From assembly GCF_003326475.1 (NCBI RefSeq), contig NZ_JPWA01000038.1, positions 1 through 41,741 on the forward strand: a DNA stretch of 41,741 bases. Direction: 5' to 3'. This document shows positions 16,255-24,172 of this stretch, in pieces (the first letter of the stretch is position 1; every line of letters begins with the position of its first letter). The DNA comes from Thalassospira xianhensis MCCC 1A02616 (lineage in GTDB: Bacteria; Pseudomonadota; Alphaproteobacteria; Rhodospirillales; Thalassospiraceae). Both the position numbers and the translations under genes were made by a program. The notes below the pieces were generated by a model, which made no database searches, had not been told where the DNA came from, and saw only the letters and a program-made list of their open reading frames with translations.

Positions 16255-16602
16255 ATGAATATGATCGGACGAATTGCAATGGCGGTGTTTGCCCTTGGGG
16301 CCTTTGCCGTCTTGTCGCCTGCACCGGCATATGCCGCGTGCAGCGATGCGGACCTGTGCACGGAACAGGAATGCACCAATCGTCAGGCGCAGGTGCATCC
16401 AACCTGTGATCAGCCGCGGTCCTGTGCGGCAAACAATCTGTCACAGGATGCATTGCGGGCCCGTCTGGCGATCAATCAGGCCTGCCTTGCGGCGCGTCAG
16501 AATGTTCAGGCGTGCTTCAGTTCATCGGACACTGGTCATGATGAAGCCATCACTGGTGTTCAGAATGCCATCGCAACTTGCCAGAGCAAGATCACCAGCT
16601 AA
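16255..16602 (+). CDS. Cys-rich secreted protein, unknown
   Basis: A 115-residue protein with a clear signal peptide (residues 1-27, cut after AYA). The mature part has eight cysteines, including a CSDADLCTEQEC cluster, then HPTCDQPRSC, then singles in the C-terminal helices. The even count and export suggest four disulfides in the periplasm. The start at 16255 follows GGAGA; a GTG one codon upstream is possible. It lies in front of an unrelated unknown gene on the same strand. I do not recognise a family. Confidence 0.75.
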   Translation: MNMIGRIAMAVFALGAFAVLSPAPAYAACSDADLCTEQECTNRQAQVHPTCDQPRSCAANNLSQDALRARLAINQACLAARQNVQACFSSSDTGHDEAITGVQNAIATCQSKITS

Positions 16603-16682
16603 GTGCGAGCGCATGTGATTTGACGTGCGGGAACGGGGGATGCCCCGTTCCTGTCCTTTGGCGGATTAGAAGGAGGACGGTC

Positions 16683-17270
16683 ATGGTTTCGGATTATGCA
16701 GGCTGGCGGCGGTGGGTGTTTGATCATCCGGTTGCGGGCGAGGGTGAACGTCCGTGGTATTTCGCGGGTGGCGAGATGGCGTTTGACCCGGAAGCGGATG
16801 GGGAAAACGCGCTTTTGTGGGTGACGAGGCTGTTTGACGAGGCAAACCTGTTGCCCGATGATTTCAGCATGGCGCAGATCGGGCAGGGGCTTTGGTTTCT
16901 GATCGATCCGTCGGGATCAAGCCATATGTTTGCGCTTACCAATCCGGCAATACCCTTTGCCAGACGGGCCAAGGGCATTGCCAGCATTGCGGCCCTTTAT
17001 CAGGGGCTTTTTGACCCAAAATGCAGCCGGGCGACGGGCGGGCGGAAGCTTCACAGTATTTGTGCGGTGTTCTGGAGTGTCGCGCCGTTTGCCCCAATGG
17101 GACGCGAAGCCGCACCGACAGAGCAGGATCAGGCTTTTCTGGTGGTGCTGGAAAAGATTGCGGTGCTTGAAAATCCGGTTTGTCGCAAATCGGTGCTTGA
17201 GGCGCTTGATTTCTGGAAAGGGGCCTATCCCGAACGGACGGAAGCCATTCGGGCGAGGATAACGGGCTGA
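16683..17270 (+). CDS. Conserved-looking protein of unknown function
   Basis: A 195-residue soluble protein. The ATG at 16683 has AGGAGG seven bases upstream. Trp- and Gly-rich segments near the N-terminus include GWRRWVFDHPV and a PWYFAGGEMAF stretch. A strand-like LWFLIDPSGSSHMFAL segment follows, then a central IPFARRAKGIASIAALYQGLF. The C-terminal third is helical with LVVLEKIAVLENPVCRKSVLEALDFW. There are no membrane spans and no signal peptide, so it should be cytosolic. It starts 80 bases after the Cys-rich gene and 118 bases before the ExoD gene, so it may share their transcript. I cannot assign a family; codon use matches the surrounding chromosome. Confidence 0.7.
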   Translation: MVSDYAGWRRWVFDHPVAGEGERPWYFAGGEMAFDPEADGENALLWVTRLFDEANLLPDDFSMAQIGQGLWFLIDPSGSSHMFALTNPAIPFARRAKGIASIAALYQGLFDPKCSRATGGRKLHSICAVFWSVAPFAPMGREAAPTEQDQAFLVVLEKIAVLENPVCRKSVLEALDFWKGAYPERTEAIRARITG

Positions 17271-17388
17271 GGAATTTGCTTCTTATGTTGCACCGGGCAT
17301 TGGTGCCTGCCAGCATCGCCTGAAACAAACCCGCCGACCCCGCGTTGCAAAGGCAACGTGATTTTACAAACAGGCAGCGAGGGTTGGC

Positions 17389-17976
17389 ATGACGGACGCA
17401 GAGCCGGTTTCGGTAGGCGGGATTGTGGCGCGGATCCGGGATCGGGCGGCGGGGGAGCAGGCGGTTTCGGTCGAGGATATGGTGGCCGTGCTGGGGCGGC
17501 GGAGTTACGGGCCGTTCCTGTTTGTGCCGGGCCTGATCGGGGTAACACCCTTATCGGGCATTCCGATGGTGCCCGCGATCCTTGCAATCATAGTAGCACT
17601 TTTTGCCATTCAGATTGTTCTGGGGCGGTCGCATTTGTGGTTGCCCGACATTCTGGGGCGCCGGTCGTTTGACGGGGCCAGGGTCGCCGATGCGATGCGC
17701 CGGATCGAACCGGTGGCGGGGAAGCTTGATCGCTGGTTTTACGGGCGGTTGCCGGCCCTGACCGGGCGGCATGCTGTGCGGGTGGCGGCGGTGATATGCC
17801 TTTTGCTTTCCGCCGTGGTGCCGTTTTTTGAAATGATACCCTTTGCCGGGATCGCACCGATGAGCGCGATTGCCGCCTTCGGGCTTGCGATCCTTGTGCG
17901 TGACGGGGCTTTGATGCTGTCGGCGATCATCATCACGGTGGCGGCGGTAACGGCGCTGGCGTGGGTATTGCTGTGA
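17389..17976 (+). CDS. ExoD-family exopolysaccharide-related membrane protein
   Basis: A 195-residue protein with four or five membrane segments. Matching family features are SVEDMVAVLGRRSYGPFLFVPGLI (residues ~27-50), a short GIPMVPAILAIIVALFAIQIVLG segment, a WLPDILGRRSF loop, and a C-terminal pair of helices after RDGALMLSA. This is the ExoD family (PF06055), first linked to exopolysaccharide production and nodule invasion in rhizobia; the biochemical role is unclear. The ribosome site is GCGAGGG before ATG 17389. It is convergent with the small Pro-rich gene at 18032-18337. Confidence 0.88.
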   Translation: MTDAEPVSVGGIVARIRDRAAGEQAVSVEDMVAVLGRRSYGPFLFVPGLIGVTPLSGIPMVPAILAIIVALFAIQIVLGRSHLWLPDILGRRSFDGARVADAMRRIEPVAGKLDRWFYGRLPALTGRHAVRVAAVICLLLSAVVPFFEMIPFAGIAPMSAIAAFGLAILVRDGALMLSAIIITVAAVTALAWVLL

Positions 17977-18031
17977 TGCGGATGGCCCGAATAGCGGCCC
18001 GGTTCATGCCCCGTCCTTGCGATACGCGTCC

Positions 18032-18337
18032 TTACGATACGATCCGGGCCAGTTCGCTATAGAGGTAAAACAGTACAGAGCCGGTTGCGATGGCCGCGAT
18101 CAGACGGGCGGCAAGCCCGGGCAGGCGGGTTCTGACCCAGATGTCAAAAGCACCCGCATTGTCGCAATCCCCGTGAATATCAATGATTTCAGGCTCCAGC
18201 CGGACCGGGCCGCGCAGGGTGACGGTCGGTTTCGGGGCCTGATCATTTGAAATCCATTGGCGGCTGGTATCGGGAAGGTTCACAGGCGCGCGGTTGGCCG
18301 GTTTTGGGGCTGGTTTTGGGCTCGGTCTTGTCTGCAT
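18032..18337 (-). CDS. Small Pro-rich protein with a C-terminal membrane anchor
   Basis: A 101-residue protein. Residues 1-20 are Pro/Lys-rich (SPKPAPKPA), then a polar part with TVTLRGPVRLEPEIIDIHGDCDN, and the last ~25 residues contain one hydrophobic segment (LIAAIATGSVLFYLYSEL). The start has only a weak ribosome site. No family is recognised. It is convergent with ExoD, and an inverted repeat (18408-18440) lies upstream of its start. Confidence is limited because the frame is GC-rich and short. Confidence 0.5.
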   Translation of the reverse strand: MQTRPSPKPAPKPANRAPVNLPDTSRQWISNDQAPKPTVTLRGPVRLEPEIIDIHGDCDNAGAFDIWVRTRLPGLAARLIAAIATGSVLFYLYSELARIVS

Positions 18338-18407
18338 GGGCGTGTCCAGTCTGTCGGTGGGCGTATATTTCCGGGGTTCCGGTGTTCTGGCGCGGGATTT
18401 TAATTGG

Positions 18408-18440
18408 AATAATGATACTATACGTAAGTATCTTATTATT
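18408..18440. promoter_or_regulatory. Operator-like inverted repeat
   Basis: GATACT (18414-18419) and AGTATC (18427-18432) form a perfect inverted repeat around ATACGTA, and AATAAT (18408-18413) with ATTATT (18435-18440) extends it with a two-base offset. It lies in a short AT-rich stretch between divergent genes. No adjacent regulator gene explains it. Confidence 0.45.
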
Positions 18441-18562
18441 GATCGTCGGTATATGTTTCTTGTGGGAGGGGCACAAGGAGGTAGATCAAATAAACCGGCT
18501 TTTTTTGTGCTTTGGCATTTCGCCTGCTTGCCGAACCAGCCGGGCGACCTTATTTTCCCCGA

Positions 18563-18928
18563 ATGACAAATACATCACATACCATGATTTACCGCGTACT
18601 GGGTTCGGACGAATGGGCGGAAGCGCTTTCGTCGGGCCATTATGACGGTGCGCCGCACGATATTGCGGACGGCTTCATCCATTTTTCGACCATCGATACG
18701 CTGGCGGAAACGCTTGCGCTGCATTACCCGAAACGCGGGGGATTGCGGCTTTTGCATGTGCCGGTCGCGGCGGTTGACGACAAACTGAAATGGGAACCGG
18801 CCCGCGGTGGCACGCTGTTTCCGCATCTTTATGATCAGCTTTCGGTCGAGCATGTCGCGCGCGTCGATGACCTGAAACTTGATGATAACGAAGTTCACAT
18901 CCTGCCCGAAGATCTGCGCGCCGGTTAA
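18563..18928 (+). CDS. DUF952 family protein
   Basis: A 121-residue protein. The DUF952 pattern is clear: MIYRVLGSDEW near the N-terminus, DGFIHFSTIDTLAETLALHY (residues ~37-56), LKWEPARGGTLFPHLYDQL and VEHV further on. Family members are small cytosolic proteins of unknown role, sometimes fused to ribosomal-modification enzymes. The start at 18563 or 18584 is uncertain because no strong ribosome site is visible. Its stop is 10 bases from that of the convergent DUF1413 gene. Confidence 0.85.
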   Translation: MTNTSHTMIYRVLGSDEWAEALSSGHYDGAPHDIADGFIHFSTIDTLAETLALHYPKRGGLRLLHVPVAAVDDKLKWEPARGGTLFPHLYDQLSVEHVARVDDLKLDDNEVHILPEDLRAG

Positions 18929-18938
18929 GTGACCCGCG

Positions 18939-19193
18939 TCATGAGCTGGCAGTGCTGGCAAGGCGGCGATAGACCCGCCCGCCGCCGCGTTTTTGGCCGG
19001 TATCCTCGACATTGGGGAATTTACCGGCCCGCACGGCATTGAGAAATTCCCGCCCGATCCTGACCTTGTCCCCGATATAAAGCGCATCCCAGCCGGGGCC
19101 GTAAATTTCCGGAAAGTGAAATTCGCCGGGATTACGGGCGGCAATGCGGTTTTGCAGGCGGGTGATTTCGTTGGCATCCATGAGGGGTTCCAT
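18939..19193 (-). CDS. DUF1413-like protein
   Basis: An 84-residue protein from ATG 19193 with AGGAG upstream; a longer frame exists but lacks a site. The central part matches the DUF1413 pattern: FHFPEIYGPGWDAL, then GDKVRIGREFLNAV, then a GGGRVYRRL end. It is small, soluble and of unknown function; some relatives are found near toxin-antitoxin or mobile-element genes. It is convergent with DUF952, and a terminator lies upstream at 19249-19278, so it has its own promoter. Confidence 0.7.
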   Translation of the reverse strand: MEPLMDANEITRLQNRIAARNPGEFHFPEIYGPGWDALYIGDKVRIGREFLNAVRAGKFPNVEDTGQKRGGGRVYRRLASTASS

Positions 19194-19248
19194 GATCGGC
19201 TCCTGCGGTTGGTTCTTTTCCCCGAAATATGTCGTGCGTGGCAAAAAG

Positions 19249-19278
19249 AAAAGGCGGCACCGAGGGGCGCCGCCTTTT
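19249..19278. terminator. Bidirectional terminator
   Basis: A perfect 10-base stem AAAAGGCGGC / GCCGCCTTTT with T runs on both strands. It ends the minus-strand Old-Yellow-Enzyme transcript 20 bases past its stop. Confidence 0.85.
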
Positions 19279-19297
19279 TATGTTTGGTCGGGGTCGA

Positions 19298-20410
19298 TCA
19301 GACCAGTTCGCCCAGCGTTGCCGGATCAAAGCCCAGCAGGGCATCGGTTTTATTGTCGCGGACCTTGGCGGTCCAGGCGGCATCGGTGATCAGCGCACGG
19401 CCGACCGCGATCAGATCAAACTCGCCCCGTTCCATGCGTTCCACCAGGGCATCGAGGCTGGCATTCTGGGATGTTTCACCGGAAAACGCGCCGATGAAAT
19501 CCGATGACAGGCCGACAGAGCCGACCGAAATCGTCGGCGCCCCGGTCAGCTTTTTCACCCAGCCGGCAAAGTTCAGGCCGTTTTCACCATCCAGTTCGGG
19601 GAATTCCGGCTCCCAGAAACGGCGTTGCGAGCAATGGACGATGTCCACCCCGGCATCAACCAGCGGGCCGAGCCAATCAGTCATTTCATCGGGGGTTGTT
19701 GCCAGACGGGCGGCGAAATCCTGCTGTTTCCATTGGCTCACACGCAGGATGATCGGGAAATCGGGGCCGACGGCGGCGCGCATGGCGCTGACGACTTCGC
19801 GGGCGAAGGTCGCACGTTCCCGGATGGTTTTACCGCCAAAGCGATCAGTGCGCAGGTTGGTGCCCGACCAGAAGAACTGATCGATCAGGTAGCCATGCGC
19901 ACCATGAATTTCAAAGGTATCGAAGCCTGCATTTTTGGCGTCAAGGGCGGCCTGGGCGAAGGCGGCGATGGTGTCGGCAATGTCGGCATCGGTCATGGTG
20001 TTGCCGCGCGGCTCGTTGGGCGCAAGCAGGCCAGACGGGCTTTCGACCGGGTTTTCAGGCTCCCATCCGGTGAAGGAACGGGTTGAACCGGTATGCCAAA
20101 GCTGCGGACCCATTTTGCCGCCTGCTTCATGCACGGCATCGGCGACAGCCTTCCAGCCCTTTAACGCAGCTTCCCCGTGGAAGAATGGAATGCCCGGTTC
20201 ATTGCGCGATGACGGGCGGTTGATCACCGTGCCTTCCGACAGGATCAGGCCGACACCGCCTTCGGCGCGCTTGCGGTAATATTGCGCATTGGCGGCACCC
20301 GGAATGCCGTCTGGTGCCTTGGAACGGGTCATTGGCGCCATGACGATGCGGTTGGGAAGTTCAAGGGTTTTCAGCTTGAAGGGCTGAAACAGAATGTCGG
20401 TCTTTGACAT
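19298..20410 (-). CDS. Old Yellow Enzyme family NADH:flavin oxidoreductase
   Basis: A 370-residue FMN enzyme reducing activated C=C bonds such as enones, quinones or nitro compounds. Motifs are LPNRIVMAPMTRS (FMN site, ~20-32), QLWHTGS (~103), the HGAHGYLIDQF active-site motif (~173, with its two substrate-binding histidines), RTDRFGG (~191) and VGRALITD near the end (phosphate site). It starts at ATG 20410 with CGGAG upstream. It is divergent from an HxlR-type regulator with an exact palindrome between them (20490-20506). It probably detoxifies electrophiles under control of that regulator. Confidence 0.92.
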   Translation of the reverse strand: MSKTDILFQPFKLKTLELPNRIVMAPMTRSKAPDGIPGAANAQYYRKRAEGGVGLILSEGTVINRPSSRNEPGIPFFHGEAALKGWKAVADAVHEAGGKMGPQLWHTGSTRSFTGWEPENPVESPSGLLAPNEPRGNTMTDADIADTIAAFAQAALDAKNAGFDTFEIHGAHGYLIDQFFWSGTNLRTDRFGGKTIRERATFAREVVSAMRAAVGPDFPIILRVSQWKQQDFAARLATTPDEMTDWLGPLVDAGVDIVHCSQRRFWEPEFPELDGENGLNFAGWVKKLTGAPTISVGSVGLSSDFIGAFSGETSQNASLDALVERMERGEFDLIAVGRALITDAAWTAKVRDNKTDALLGFDPATLGELV

Positions 20411-20489
20411 CGGCTATTCTCCGATTGGAATTGGGTGTATGGTGGATACTAGATATACGGAAGATACCTGCTGTCAATCGGGCACCCGG

Positions 20490-20506
20490 AATATACCAGG
20501 TATATT
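20490..20506. promoter_or_regulatory. HxlR-type operator palindrome
   Basis: A perfect palindrome AATATACC-A-GGTATATT lies between the divergent oxidoreductase and regulator starts. Related half-sites (AGATATAC, AGATACC) occur at 20450-20470. It is the likely binding site of the HxlR protein. Confidence 0.75.
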
Positions 20507-20555
20507 CGAGGAAACCTGGATGGCCCTGAGCCGGAGTAAATGAGGTGGAAATGCC

Positions 20556-20939
20556 ATGGAAATGAAAGAATGTTCGGTCGAGATGTTCCGCTCGAACTGT
20601 CCGAGCCGGGAGCTTCTGGATCAGATTGCCGATAAATGGTCGATGATGATCCTGGCGGTGCTGGCCCATGGACCCTTGCGGTTTAACGCGATCAAGCGCG
20701 GGCTTGAAGGCATTACGCAGAAGGCGCTGACGCAGACGCTGCGCAAGCTTGAACGCAATGGCATTGTCGCGCGCCACGTGATCGCAAGATCGCCGGTCGC
20801 GGTCGAATATGAAATCACCGATCTTGGCCGGTCGCTCGTCGGGCCGTTCAAGGCGCTTTATATGTGGACGCGCGATCATTACGACGCAGTCGAGAAGGCG
20901 CGGGCAGAATTTGATGCGCGGATGGAGGAGCGGGTTTAG
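20556..20939 (+). CDS. HxlR-family transcriptional regulator
   Basis: A 127-residue winged-helix protein. The core reads LLDQIADKWSMMILAVLAHGPLRFNAIKR (~20-48), then GITQKALTQTLRKLERNGIVAR, then VEYEITDLGRSL, the standard HxlR layout. Cys6 and Cys15-Pro near the N-terminus match the redox- or quinone-sensing cysteines known in YodB/HypR-type members, so it may sense electrophiles. It is divergent from an Old-Yellow-Enzyme gene, a common target of such sensors. Its stop overlaps that of hipA by four bases in opposite orientation. The start has a GAGGTGG site. Confidence 0.92.
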   Translation: MEMKECSVEMFRSNCPSRELLDQIADKWSMMILAVLAHGPLRFNAIKRGLEGITQKALTQTLRKLERNGIVARHVIARSPVAVEYEITDLGRSLVGPFKALYMWTRDHYDAVEKARAEFDARMEERV

Positions 20940-22285
20940 GAACCCATGCCCCAGCCGCCGCCTTGGGCAACGAAGGTGTCACGGGATTGCTGTTTGACGG
21001 GGACGCCGAGAATTTCCGCGACAGTGGCGATATTTTGCGAAATCATGTCGCGGCAGGCCTTGAGGCCCGGACCTTCCATCATATCCAGTGAGTCCTCGAC
21101 ATCCTGTAGAAGCGCACCCAGTTCGTTGAAATAGCGATCACGGGATTTTTTGGTGCGCATGGTGCGGGCAAGGCCGATGGCGGAAATGCAGGCGGCGATA
21201 TCCGATGCGGTCAAATCTTCCATTTTTTCAGCCTGACCGATCATGAACGAAAAATCGTGGGTGACGGACTGATCGAGAACAACCGGGATGATATCATAGG
21301 CCGGGGCAAGGATTGGTTTGTGGCCCAAGGCCGGATAAAGGATGGCGTGGTTTTTGGCGTGATTGTCGGTATTGCCGAGCGCCAGATTGAATATCGACAG
21401 GGTCATAAAATGCTGCCGTGCGATCAGCGGGACTTCGGTTTCATCAAGAACGCGCGCCACGCCCTTGGCCGAGAATTTGTGGCCGTCATTACCGTTGCGT
21501 TCATATTTCAGACTGGGCGCAAGCGATAGCGCCTGACAGAAATCTTCCTGATGAATGCGATAGATGTTTCCATCTTCGATTTTGCGGTCGAACCGTTCGA
21601 TCAGAAGGGCTTCGCAGCCTGCAATTTCGATTGCCCCCACATGTGCCACCGGCAGCGGCAGGACCCTGGCCGCGAGTGCCATCAGGGCGGCTTCCTGGGC
21701 AACAAGGGCCTCGTTACCCTGTGACGGGACCTTGAGGATATGTGTCGTTGGCGCGCCGGAGCCCGGTTTTGGCAGGGCGAATTGACCGTCTTCAAGCCGG
21801 GTAACGGCAATTTTCCCCTGTACCCCGGCAAGGGGCGAGGGATCGCTCCTGCCATCGGGCAGGCGACGACGGTCGCGCAGGCTGATCAGTATCTTGCCAA
21901 GGTCTTCATTTGAAATCGCGTCATAGTCATCGGCCATGTTGCCGGGCATTTTTGACGGCTTTTCTCCCCATGGCACGCAAGATATGGCACCGGGGCAATC
22001 GCGACCGACGTGATAGAGCAATCCGGCGATGTCGTCGCGGTCGATGCGATGCTTTGCCATGACCTGCTCAAGCGCGTTGTTTTCCTGTAGCAGATTGGCA
22101 AAGAAGCCGCGCGTGGTGTGATCGGTAAAAGAACCCTGTGCGACAGGCATCGAAATCGACAATTGCATGTTCGCACGAACAGCATCGTTGCCATAGGCAA
22201 AGGTCAGCGACTTGTCGTTATTGCCAAGAAGCTGGCCAATGGGGTGATCGATCCCTTCGAGATACACATCAAGCCGTCTGGTCAT
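20936..22285 (-). CDS. hipA: HipA-type kinase toxin
   Basis: A 449-residue protein. HipA is a Ser/Thr kinase toxin that slows growth, for example by phosphorylating glutamyl-tRNA synthetase in Escherichia coli. Visible parts are the N-terminal barrel (RRLDVYLEGIDHPIGQLL), a GVQGKIAVTRL segment, LKVPSQGNE (ATP lysine region), LIERFDR, the catalytic loop NTDNHAKNHAI and the metal site APAYDIIP. All core kinase residues seem present, so it should be active. I chose ATG 22285, with GAGGA upstream; it overlaps hipB by 17 bases. Its 3' end overlaps the convergent HxlR gene. Confidence 0.9.
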   Translation of the reverse strand: MTRRLDVYLEGIDHPIGQLLGNNDKSLTFAYGNDAVRANMQLSISMPVAQGSFTDHTTRGFFANLLQENNALEQVMAKHRIDRDDIAGLLYHVGRDCPGAISCVPWGEKPSKMPGNMADDYDAISNEDLGKILISLRDRRRLPDGRSDPSPLAGVQGKIAVTRLEDGQFALPKPGSGAPTTHILKVPSQGNEALVAQEAALMALAARVLPLPVAHVGAIEIAGCEALLIERFDRKIEDGNIYRIHQEDFCQALSLAPSLKYERNGNDGHKFSAKGVARVLDETEVPLIARQHFMTLSIFNLALGNTDNHAKNHAILYPALGHKPILAPAYDIIPVVLDQSVTHDFSFMIGQAEKMEDLTASDIAACISAIGLARTMRTKKSRDRYFNELGALLQDVEDSLDMMEGPGLKACRDMISQNIATVAEILGVPVKQQSRDTFVAQGGGWGMGS

Positions 22286-22535
22286 CTGATATGTCCTCAT
22301 ATCCCAGTTTCAGGCCCAGTTCCCGGCAGACATCCAGCGCCAGACCGATATTGACGCCCGGCGTGCCCTTTTCCAGCTCGCCAATCAGTTGCCGCGACAC
22401 GCCCATCATGGATGCAAGATAGGTTTGCGTCATTTTCAACTGCTTGCGGCGGGTTCGGATCGCCGTGGCAAGGTCATGGGTGTCTTTGATAAATGCTGTC
22501 ATGTCAGTATCAAAAATGTCAGGAATATTTGACAT
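22269..22535 (-). CDS. hipB: HipB-type antitoxin
   Basis: An 88-residue protein with a Cro/C1-type helix-turn-helix: LATAIRTRRKQLKMTQTYLASMMGVSRQLIGELEKG (given here only to locate it, residues ~22-57), then NIGLALDVCRELGL. It neutralises HipA and represses the pair. No strong ribosome site is visible at 22535; ATG at 22502 is an alternative start. Several TGTCA/CTGACA half-sites lie across and upstream of the start. The overlap with hipA supports coupled translation. Confidence 0.9.
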   Translation of the reverse strand: MSNIPDIFDTDMTAFIKDTHDLATAIRTRRKQLKMTQTYLASMMGVSRQLIGELEKGTPGVNIGLALDVCRELGLKLGYEDISDDQTA

Positions 22536-22593
22536 TATGCCGAAAATGACAAAGAAGTCAATGAATGTCAGAAATAACTGACAAATCCGTCAG
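22503..22593. promoter_or_regulatory. HipB operator array
   Basis: TGTCAG (22566-22571) and CTGACA (22578-22583) form a perfect inverted repeat, and CTGAC (22578-22582) pairs again with GTCAG (22589-22593), so the middle arm is shared. More TGTCA/TGACA half-sites continue through the start of hipB. Confidence 0.7.
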
Positions 22594-22757
22594 TTTTGGC
22601 ATTTTGTCGCCTAATGTTAGATATATTTAACATTTTATCGAAAATGCAGATTGTGGCGATGGGGTTGTCTGCTGTGTCCTAACGCCATTGATCCTTGCCC
22701 CGGCGCACGGGGGCGCGTAAGAACAAGGCAGGTATTTACAAGCACGGAGCAGGTCGC

Positions 22758-24017
22758 GTGGGGTGGTACAAGTCACTGGTTTTGCCGGTTGTGCGCTGGA
22801 TCGATGCGGAGACCGCGCATGGTCTTGCGATTTGCGCGCTGAAAAACAATCTGGTGCCGCGCGATGATGATGCGCTCGATGCCACGCCGATCCTTGAGAC
22901 TGAGGTGTTCGGGCGGAAATTTGCCAATCCGGTCGGGCTTGCCGCAGGGTTTGACAAAAATGCCGAGGTCCCCAATCAGGCGCTTAGCCACGGGTTCGGC
23001 TTTATTGAAATCGGATCGGTGACCCCCGAACCGCAACCGGGCAACCCCAAGCCCCGGCTTTTCCGCCTTTATTCCGACCGGGCGGTGATCAACCGCATGG
23101 GCTTTAACAACGAGGGTGCCGCCGTTGTTGCCGAACGCCTGCGCAAGCGTGCGCGCAAGGGCATTTTGGGGGCCAATCTGGGCAAAAACAAATATTCCGA
23201 AGATGCGGCGGCGGATTATGTGAAGGGCGTTGCCGCCCTTGGCCCCTATGCCGATTATCTGGTGGTCAATGTGTCCTCGCCCAATACGCCGGGCCTGCGC
23301 GCACTTCAGGGCCGTGGCCCGCTTGAAAAGCTTCTGACGTCGGTTCTTTCGGCGCGGGACATTCATGCCAAGGGTGTGCCGGTGCTGCTTAAGGTGGCAC
23401 CGGACCTGACCGAGGAAGACAAGGCCGATATTGCCGCGGTGGTGCTCAAGCTCCGGCTTGATGGGATGATCGTATCGAACACGACGATTGATCGGCCGGT
23501 CGGGCTTAATTCCTATGATCAGGATGAAAAGGGCGGTCTTTCGGGCCCGCCGCTTATGGAGCCCTCGACCAAGGTTCTGGCCGATTTTTACCGCCTGACC
23601 GAAGGCAAAATTCCGTTGATCGGGGTGGGCGGGATTGCATCGGGCAAGGATGCCTATGAGAAGATCCTCAATGGGGCGTCGCTGGTGCAGCTTTATTCCG
23701 CCCTTGTCTATCACGGGCTGGAGCTTGTGACCGAGATCAAGGAAGACCTTGCACGGCGGTTGCGCAAGGATGGGTTTGCCAGTGTTGCCGATGCGGTTGG
23801 GGCGGCCTATCCGGAGATTTCCGGGCGCAAGGCCCCGGTTGATGAAGCCCGCGCGGCCAAGGCGGCGGTGAAGGCGAAGGCGGAACCTGCCAAGGCAGAG
23901 GTGGCGAAAGCGGCTCCGGCGGCTAAAACGGCGGCGAAGACTGCTGCCAAGAAGCCTGCATCCAAGCCTGCGGCGGCGAAAAGCAAGGCGGTACCAAAGG
24001 CTGGACCGACAGAATAG
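22758..24017 (+). CDS. pyrD: Quinone-dependent dihydroorotate dehydrogenase with a Lys/Ala-rich tail
   Basis: A 419-residue class 2 enzyme that oxidises dihydroorotate to orotate and passes electrons to quinone. The start is GTG 22758 with GGAGCAGG upstream. Motifs are the membrane-facing N-terminal helices (LVLPVVRWIDAETAHGLAI), FANPVGLAAGFDKNAE (FMN, ~55), INRMGFNN, VNVSSPNTPGLR (catalytic Ser, ~171) and LIGVGGIASG (~290). The core ends near residue 357. A 62-residue extension rich in Ala, Lys and Pro follows, with repeated AAKTAAKK-type units like histone H1 or AlgP tails. Such a tail is not part of the known fold. A palindromic repeat follows the gene. Confidence 0.92.
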   Translation: MGWYKSLVLPVVRWIDAETAHGLAICALKNNLVPRDDDALDATPILETEVFGRKFANPVGLAAGFDKNAEVPNQALSHGFGFIEIGSVTPEPQPGNPKPRLFRLYSDRAVINRMGFNNEGAAVVAERLRKRARKGILGANLGKNKYSEDAAADYVKGVAALGPYADYLVVNVSSPNTPGLRALQGRGPLEKLLTSVLSARDIHAKGVPVLLKVAPDLTEEDKADIAAVVLKLRLDGMIVSNTTIDRPVGLNSYDQDEKGGLSGPPLMEPSTKVLADFYRLTEGKIPLIGVGGIASGKDAYEKILNGASLVQLYSALVYHGLELVTEIKEDLARRLRKDGFASVADAVGAAYPEISGRKAPVDEARAAKAAVKAKAEPAKAEVAKAAPAAKTAAKTAAKKPASKPAAAKSKAVPKAGPTE

Positions 24018-24033
24018 ATTTACCTGTGGCAAT

Positions 24034-24123
24034 CTGGACTCCCGCCTTCGCGGGAGTGACGGTTTGGGTAGTTGGGGCGTTCGTTTCCTCCTTCCGTCAT
24101 TCCCGCGAAAGCGGGAATCCATC
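24034..24123. repeat. Dispersed two-hairpin palindromic element, copy 5 (inverted)
   Basis: The GGACTCCCGC hairpin comes first and the TCATTCCCGC / GCGGGAATCC hairpin second, so this copy is in the opposite orientation to the others. It lies between pyrD and the HAD phosphatase. Confidence 0.85.
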
Positions 24124-24172
24124 TTGCCGCATGTGCGATGACGACGATTTTAACATGAAGTGGAATGCGTGA

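Noticed and set aside
15917..16255. Two short overlapping frames on both strands
   Set aside because: They lie in AT-rich intergenic DNA with no ribosome sites or protein-like composition.
18247..18645. 132-residue plus-strand frame with a hydrophobic stretch
   Set aside because: It overlaps the Pro-rich gene antisense and DUF952 out of frame; hydrophobicity follows from T-rich sequence.
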